DNA from: Chloroflexota bacterium
Lineage (GTDB): Bacteria; Chloroflexota; UBA11872
Direction of reading: 5' to 3'
NCBI GenBank assembly: GCA_026707585.1
Contig: JAPOWQ010000029.1
Coordinates: forward strand, 1 to 64,000
DNA: 64,000 bases
In this document: piece after piece, positions 61,340 through 64,000 of the stretch
How positions within the stretch are numbered: position 1 is the stretch's first letter
How the letters are laid out: each line of letters starts with the position of its first letter
Made by a program: the position numbers and the translations under genes
The notes under the pieces: model-generated
What the model saw: only the letters and a program-made list of their open reading frames with translations
Told to the model about the DNA's origin: nothing
The model's database searches: none

Positions 61340-63331
61340 CTACTCCTGGGTGCTGTAGAACTGGCCGAAGAACGGCAGGTAGTCGATTCCGAGGAACAAC
61401 TCGCCGCCGATGCGGTCGGGGTTCGTCAGCCACGGCAGGTAGTCGTGGACCAACGGGATCGCAACCGCGTTCTCCATCAGGTAGAGCTCGGCCTCTTCCC
61501 AGAGAGCCTTGGCCTCTTCCGCGTCGAAGCTCGCGCGCGCCGCCTCCAGCAGCCCGTCGATCTTCGCGTTCGGCGTGGCCGACTCGGGAACACCGTCGTA
61601 CTCGAAGAATGAGTAGGAGCGGTTGGCTCCGCCGTACGAGGCGGTGTGGAAGCGGTCGTACATCACGTCGCCGCTGGGCGCCGCAACGCCGATCCAGGTG
61701 GTGTGATAGAGGCCCTTGGAGGCGCCTTCGCGGTGCGTGGCGCCGTCCATCTTCGGGATGTCCACGAAGATGCCGAGGTTCTTCTCTACATCCAGCTTGA
61801 ACAGCTCGACGACGGGGTCGCCGCGGTCCGGGTAGCTGATTTCCAGCCGCCGGCCATCCGGGGCAAGCCGGAAGCCGTCCGAGTCCTTCTCGGCGTAGCC
61901 ACCCTCGTCCAGGATCTGATTGGCCTTGCCCACGTCATACGCGTAGAGGTTGCCGGCCTCGGCGCTGCGGCCGATCGTGCCCGGAACCAGCAGGTTGCTG
62001 ATGTTGAGCGGAGCGGTGCCGCCGTTGGCGCGCACCGTCACGGTCCGGCGGTCGACGCCGAAGAGCAACGCCTTGCGCACGTTCAGGTCATCGAGCGGCC
62101 AGAGCTGCGTGTGCAGCGGCATGTACTGCCCCATGCCAGGAGCGGCGTAACCGATGACGTGGTACTTGGCGTTCTCGGACACTCGCTTGTAGTCCGCGAA
62201 CGACCAGTTCAGACAGATGTCCACCTCGCCGGCCTCAAAGGCCGCCGCGTTGTCCGTCATGTTGTACCCAAGGATTTGGATACGCATCCGGTCCGGATAC
62301 GGCGCGCCCTGGTGCGCGAGGAACGACGGACCCCAGTTGTAGTCCTCGTTGCGGTCGAAGACGACCTTGACGTCGTCTTCCCACACGCCCGACCACTTGA
62401 AGGGGCCGGTTCCGACCGGGTCGCGGCTGAAGGCCTCGCCGCGCTCCGTGACCGCCTTGGGCGATGCCATGCCGGTGTGCTGGTGCGCGATGGAATGGAG
62501 GAATGACGGGGGCGACTGCGGCTGCGGGGTGTGGATCCGAATCTTGAAGTCGTCCACTTTTTCCACGCTGCCCATGGACGCAACGTCGCGAATGACGTGG
62601 CCGCGGGCCAGTTCCGGATCCAGGAACCGGTGGAAGTTGAAGACGGCCGCATCAGCATTGAACGGTTCGCCGTCGTGGAAGACCACATCGTTGCGGAGCG
62701 GGATCACCCAGGAGAGCTTGTCGTCCGCAGGCTCTGGAAGGTCGGATGCCAGGTGCGGGTAAATCAGGTTGCCTGAGCCGTAGGTGTAGAGCAGGTCGTA
62801 CATCACCGCTGCCGGCTCGGCACTGCGACCGCCCCAGGTGGCCGGGTCAAAGCCGGTGGGGTTGCCGAACGTCATGTAGCTGACTTCGCCACCCGGCTTG
62901 GGGTCCCACGGCTTGGCGCCGATGGCTACGGACTCGTCAAGGTTGTAGATGTCGATGCCGGGCGCGCGCTCGGCGGCCTGCTGGACGATCTTCTCCACGA
63001 CCCTTTCGACGATCTTCTCGACCTCGACGACCTTTTCGACCTCGACTTCGACCGGTACCTCGACGACCTGCTTGACCTCAACCGTCCTGGTGACGAGCTT
63101 CTCGACCTCTTGGGTCACGATCCTCTCGACCGGGACTTCCTTGACTTCGGTCTCGCGGACGATCTTCTCGACCGGGACTTCCTTGACCACGGTCTTCTCG
63201 ACCGGGACTTCCTTCGTGACGACCTGCGTCTCACCGCAGGCGGCCAAGGCCGCCGCGCCGACGCCACCGGCCAGGCCGGCCAGACCAGTACGGATGACGG
63301 CCCGCCGACTTACGCTCGGCGTCTTGATCAT
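61340..63331 (-). CDS. Peptide/solute-binding lipoprotein of ABC importer (DppA/OppA family 5)
   Basis: About 663 aa from ATG 63331, chosen because GGGGAGG lies 7 nt upstream; the ATG two codons earlier abuts it. Tat-like SRRAVIRTG, hydrophobic segment and lipobox LAAC (Cys 32). Residues ~35-125 are an EVPVEK/VEKVV repeat linker, longer than in the iron protein. The family-5 fold then shows GNPTGFDPATWGG, WVIPLRNDVVFHDGEPFNA and RKALLFGVDRRTV. The ligand is unknown: a peptide, glycan fragment or other solute. Confidence 0.92.
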   Translation of the reverse strand: MIKTPSVSRRAVIRTGLAGLAGGVGAAALAACGETQVVTKEVPVEKTVVKEVPVEKIVRETEVKEVPVERIVTQEVEKLVTRTVEVKQVVEVPVEVEVEKVVEVEKIVERVVEKIVQQAAERAPGIDIYNLDESVAIGAKPWDPKPGGEVSYMTFGNPTGFDPATWGGRSAEPAAVMYDLLYTYGSGNLIYPHLASDLPEPADDKLSWVIPLRNDVVFHDGEPFNADAAVFNFHRFLDPELARGHVIRDVASMGSVEKVDDFKIRIHTPQPQSPPSFLHSIAHQHTGMASPKAVTERGEAFSRDPVGTGPFKWSGVWEDDVKVVFDRNEDYNWGPSFLAHQGAPYPDRMRIQILGYNMTDNAAAFEAGEVDICLNWSFADYKRVSENAKYHVIGYAAPGMGQYMPLHTQLWPLDDLNVRKALLFGVDRRTVTVRANGGTAPLNISNLLVPGTIGRSAEAGNLYAYDVGKANQILDEGGYAEKDSDGFRLAPDGRRLEISYPDRGDPVVELFKLDVEKNLGIFVDIPKMDGATHREGASKGLYHTTWIGVAAPSGDVMYDRFHTASYGGANRSYSFFEYDGVPESATPNAKIDGLLEAARASFDAEEAKALWEEAELYLMENAVAIPLVHDYLPWLTNPDRIGGELFLGIDYLPFFGQFYSTQE

Positions 63332-63346
63332 GTGCATCCTCCCCTT

Positions 63347-63369
63347 GAGGCGCGAAACTACGGCGCCTC
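63347..63369 (-). other. Hairpin upstream of the binding-protein gene
   Basis: GAGGCGC and GCGCCTC form a 7-bp stem with a 9-nt loop, just before the ribosome-binding site of the binding-protein gene and after dppC. There is no T-tract. It may protect the downstream message from 5' decay. Confidence 0.35.
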
Positions 63370-63426
63370 GACGAATGCGCCAGCGTACCTAATACCGGCG
63401 CGCGGTGCTATGGACTCGTGGGCCAG

Positions 63427-64000
63427 CTAATCCGACCACGAACTTGCCTGGGGATCGAGCGCTTCACGTAGCCCGTCGCCCAGGAGATTGATCGAGAGAA
63501 CCGTAATGGCGATGGCCAAGCCGTTGAAAGTGGCGATCCACCAATAGGCGCGCAACAGATTGCGGCTCTTGGAGAGCTCATAGCCCCATTCCGGCGCGGG
63601 CGACTCAGCGCCGAGGCCCAAGAAACTGAGGGTGGCCGACGCAAGGATTGCTCCACCCAATCCGAGAGTCGCCATGATGAGGACGGGACTGACGACGTTG
63701 GGAAGAATGTGACGCAGCATGATGCGTACGTCGGACATTCCCACGGCACGCGCGGCACGGACATAGGTGAGGTCTCTGGCAGCGAGGGTGGTGCCTCGCA
63801 CGACTCGACCGTAGAAGGGAATGCCAGCGACACCCAGGGCAAGCATGGCGTTGTTGAGGCCCGGCCCGAGCGACGCGACCACGGTCATCGCCAGGAGAAT
63901 TCCGGGAAAAGCCAGCATCACGTCGAGAATGCGGCTGATCAGCATGTCCGGCCAGCGACGGAAGTAACCCGCCACCAGTCCCAGGATGCTGCCCGCGATC
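63427..64000 (-). CDS. dppC: Peptide/nickel-type ABC transporter permease (DppC/OppC), 5' end outside window
   Basis: The C-terminal ~190 residues are present and the frame stays open to the window edge (IAGSILGLVAGYFRRWPDML). EAA loop YVRAARAVGMSDVRIM and AILASATLSFLGLGAESPAPEWG are hallmark DppC segments. It precedes the binding-protein gene, giving the gene order dppC, binding protein, dppB, unlike the usual A-B-C-D-F order. Confidence 0.92.
   Translation of the reverse strand, partial: IAGSILGLVAGYFRRWPDMLISRILDVMLAFPGILLAMTVVASLGPGLNNAMLALGVAGIPFYGRVVRGTTLAARDLTYVRAARAVGMSDVRIMLRHILPNVVSPVLIMATLGLGGAILASATLSFLGLGAESPAPEWGYELSKSRNLLRAYWWIATFNGLAIAITVLSINLLGDGLREALDPQASSWSD

Noticed and set aside
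63000-63240. Regularly repeated DNA (GACCGGGACTTCCTTGAC-like units) resembling a repeat array
   Set aside because: The repeats encode the EVPVEK linker of a lipoprotein and keep the reading frame. There are no unique spacers, so it is not a CRISPR.

Overview
The window is a gene-dense, high-GC bacterial chromosome segment with almost no non-coding DNA beyond one leader RNA and a few short gaps. Several traits fit a Chloroflexota genome of the SAR202 or Dehalococcoidia type. Both complete binding-protein lipoproteins carry long VEK/EVPVEK-type repeats behind the lipobox, the trp operon is led by a T-box, and phytanoyl-CoA dioxygenase, enolase-superfamily, HyuA/HyuB and sugar-isomerase genes are abundant. 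This placement is an inference; no rRNA or marker gene is present to prove it.

Left part (1-10.1 kb): the end of a HepT-like toxin faces an MNT-type nucleotidyltransferase. Next come a Gfo/Idh/MocA oxidoreductase, a DUF3604 (PHP-like) protein, a DegT/AHBA-type aminotransferase and a five-bladed beta-propeller glycosidase-like protein. A ferric-iron ABC importer (permease and binding protein, no ATPase) is preceded by a promoter embedded in nested TTAGC..GCTAA palindromes, probably a DtxR/IdeR-type operator. Two tRNA-Ser genes (GGA, CGA) follow.

10.5-19.9 kb: a complete minus-strand tryptophan operon, trpE-G-D-C-F-(lipoprotein)-B-A-(alpha/beta hydrolase), with most junctions overlapping or 2-7 nt apart. 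A sigma70-like promoter, a tRNA-Trp T-box with UGG specifier and an intrinsic terminator lie upstream of trpE. The lipoprotein between trpF and trpB and the terminal hydrolase are the unusual members.

20-39 kb: two GT2 glycosyltransferases, mnmA with a zinc-ribbon partner, apgM, selA, a 2TM protein and a DUF72 protein. A tight operon of 2-hydroxyacid dehydrogenase, FGGY kinase, class II aldolase, small unknown protein and SDR epimerase looks like a sugar or sugar-acid degradation module. It is followed by a cupin, a flavoprotein, a lipid kinase, an SDR/enolase-superfamily pair and a DUF2723 membrane protein.

39-64 kb: an accessory catabolic region. It holds two more beta-propeller glycosidase-like proteins, a creatininase-family amidohydrolase, an SGNH hydrolase, a polysaccharide deacetylase, an amidohydrolase and another Gfo/Idh/MocA protein. 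A translationally coupled plus-strand operon hyuA-hyuB-oppD-oppF-BNR-GH127-like follows. On the minus strand lie dppC (cut by the edge), a binding protein and dppB, then two paralogous sugar-phosphate isomerases and a PhyH dioxygenase. The OppD/OppF ATPases and the DppB/DppC/binding-protein set are on opposite strands about 7 kb apart and may form one importer. The region reads as uptake and stepwise dismantling of amide- or ester-decorated organic matter, but no substrate can be named from sequence alone.
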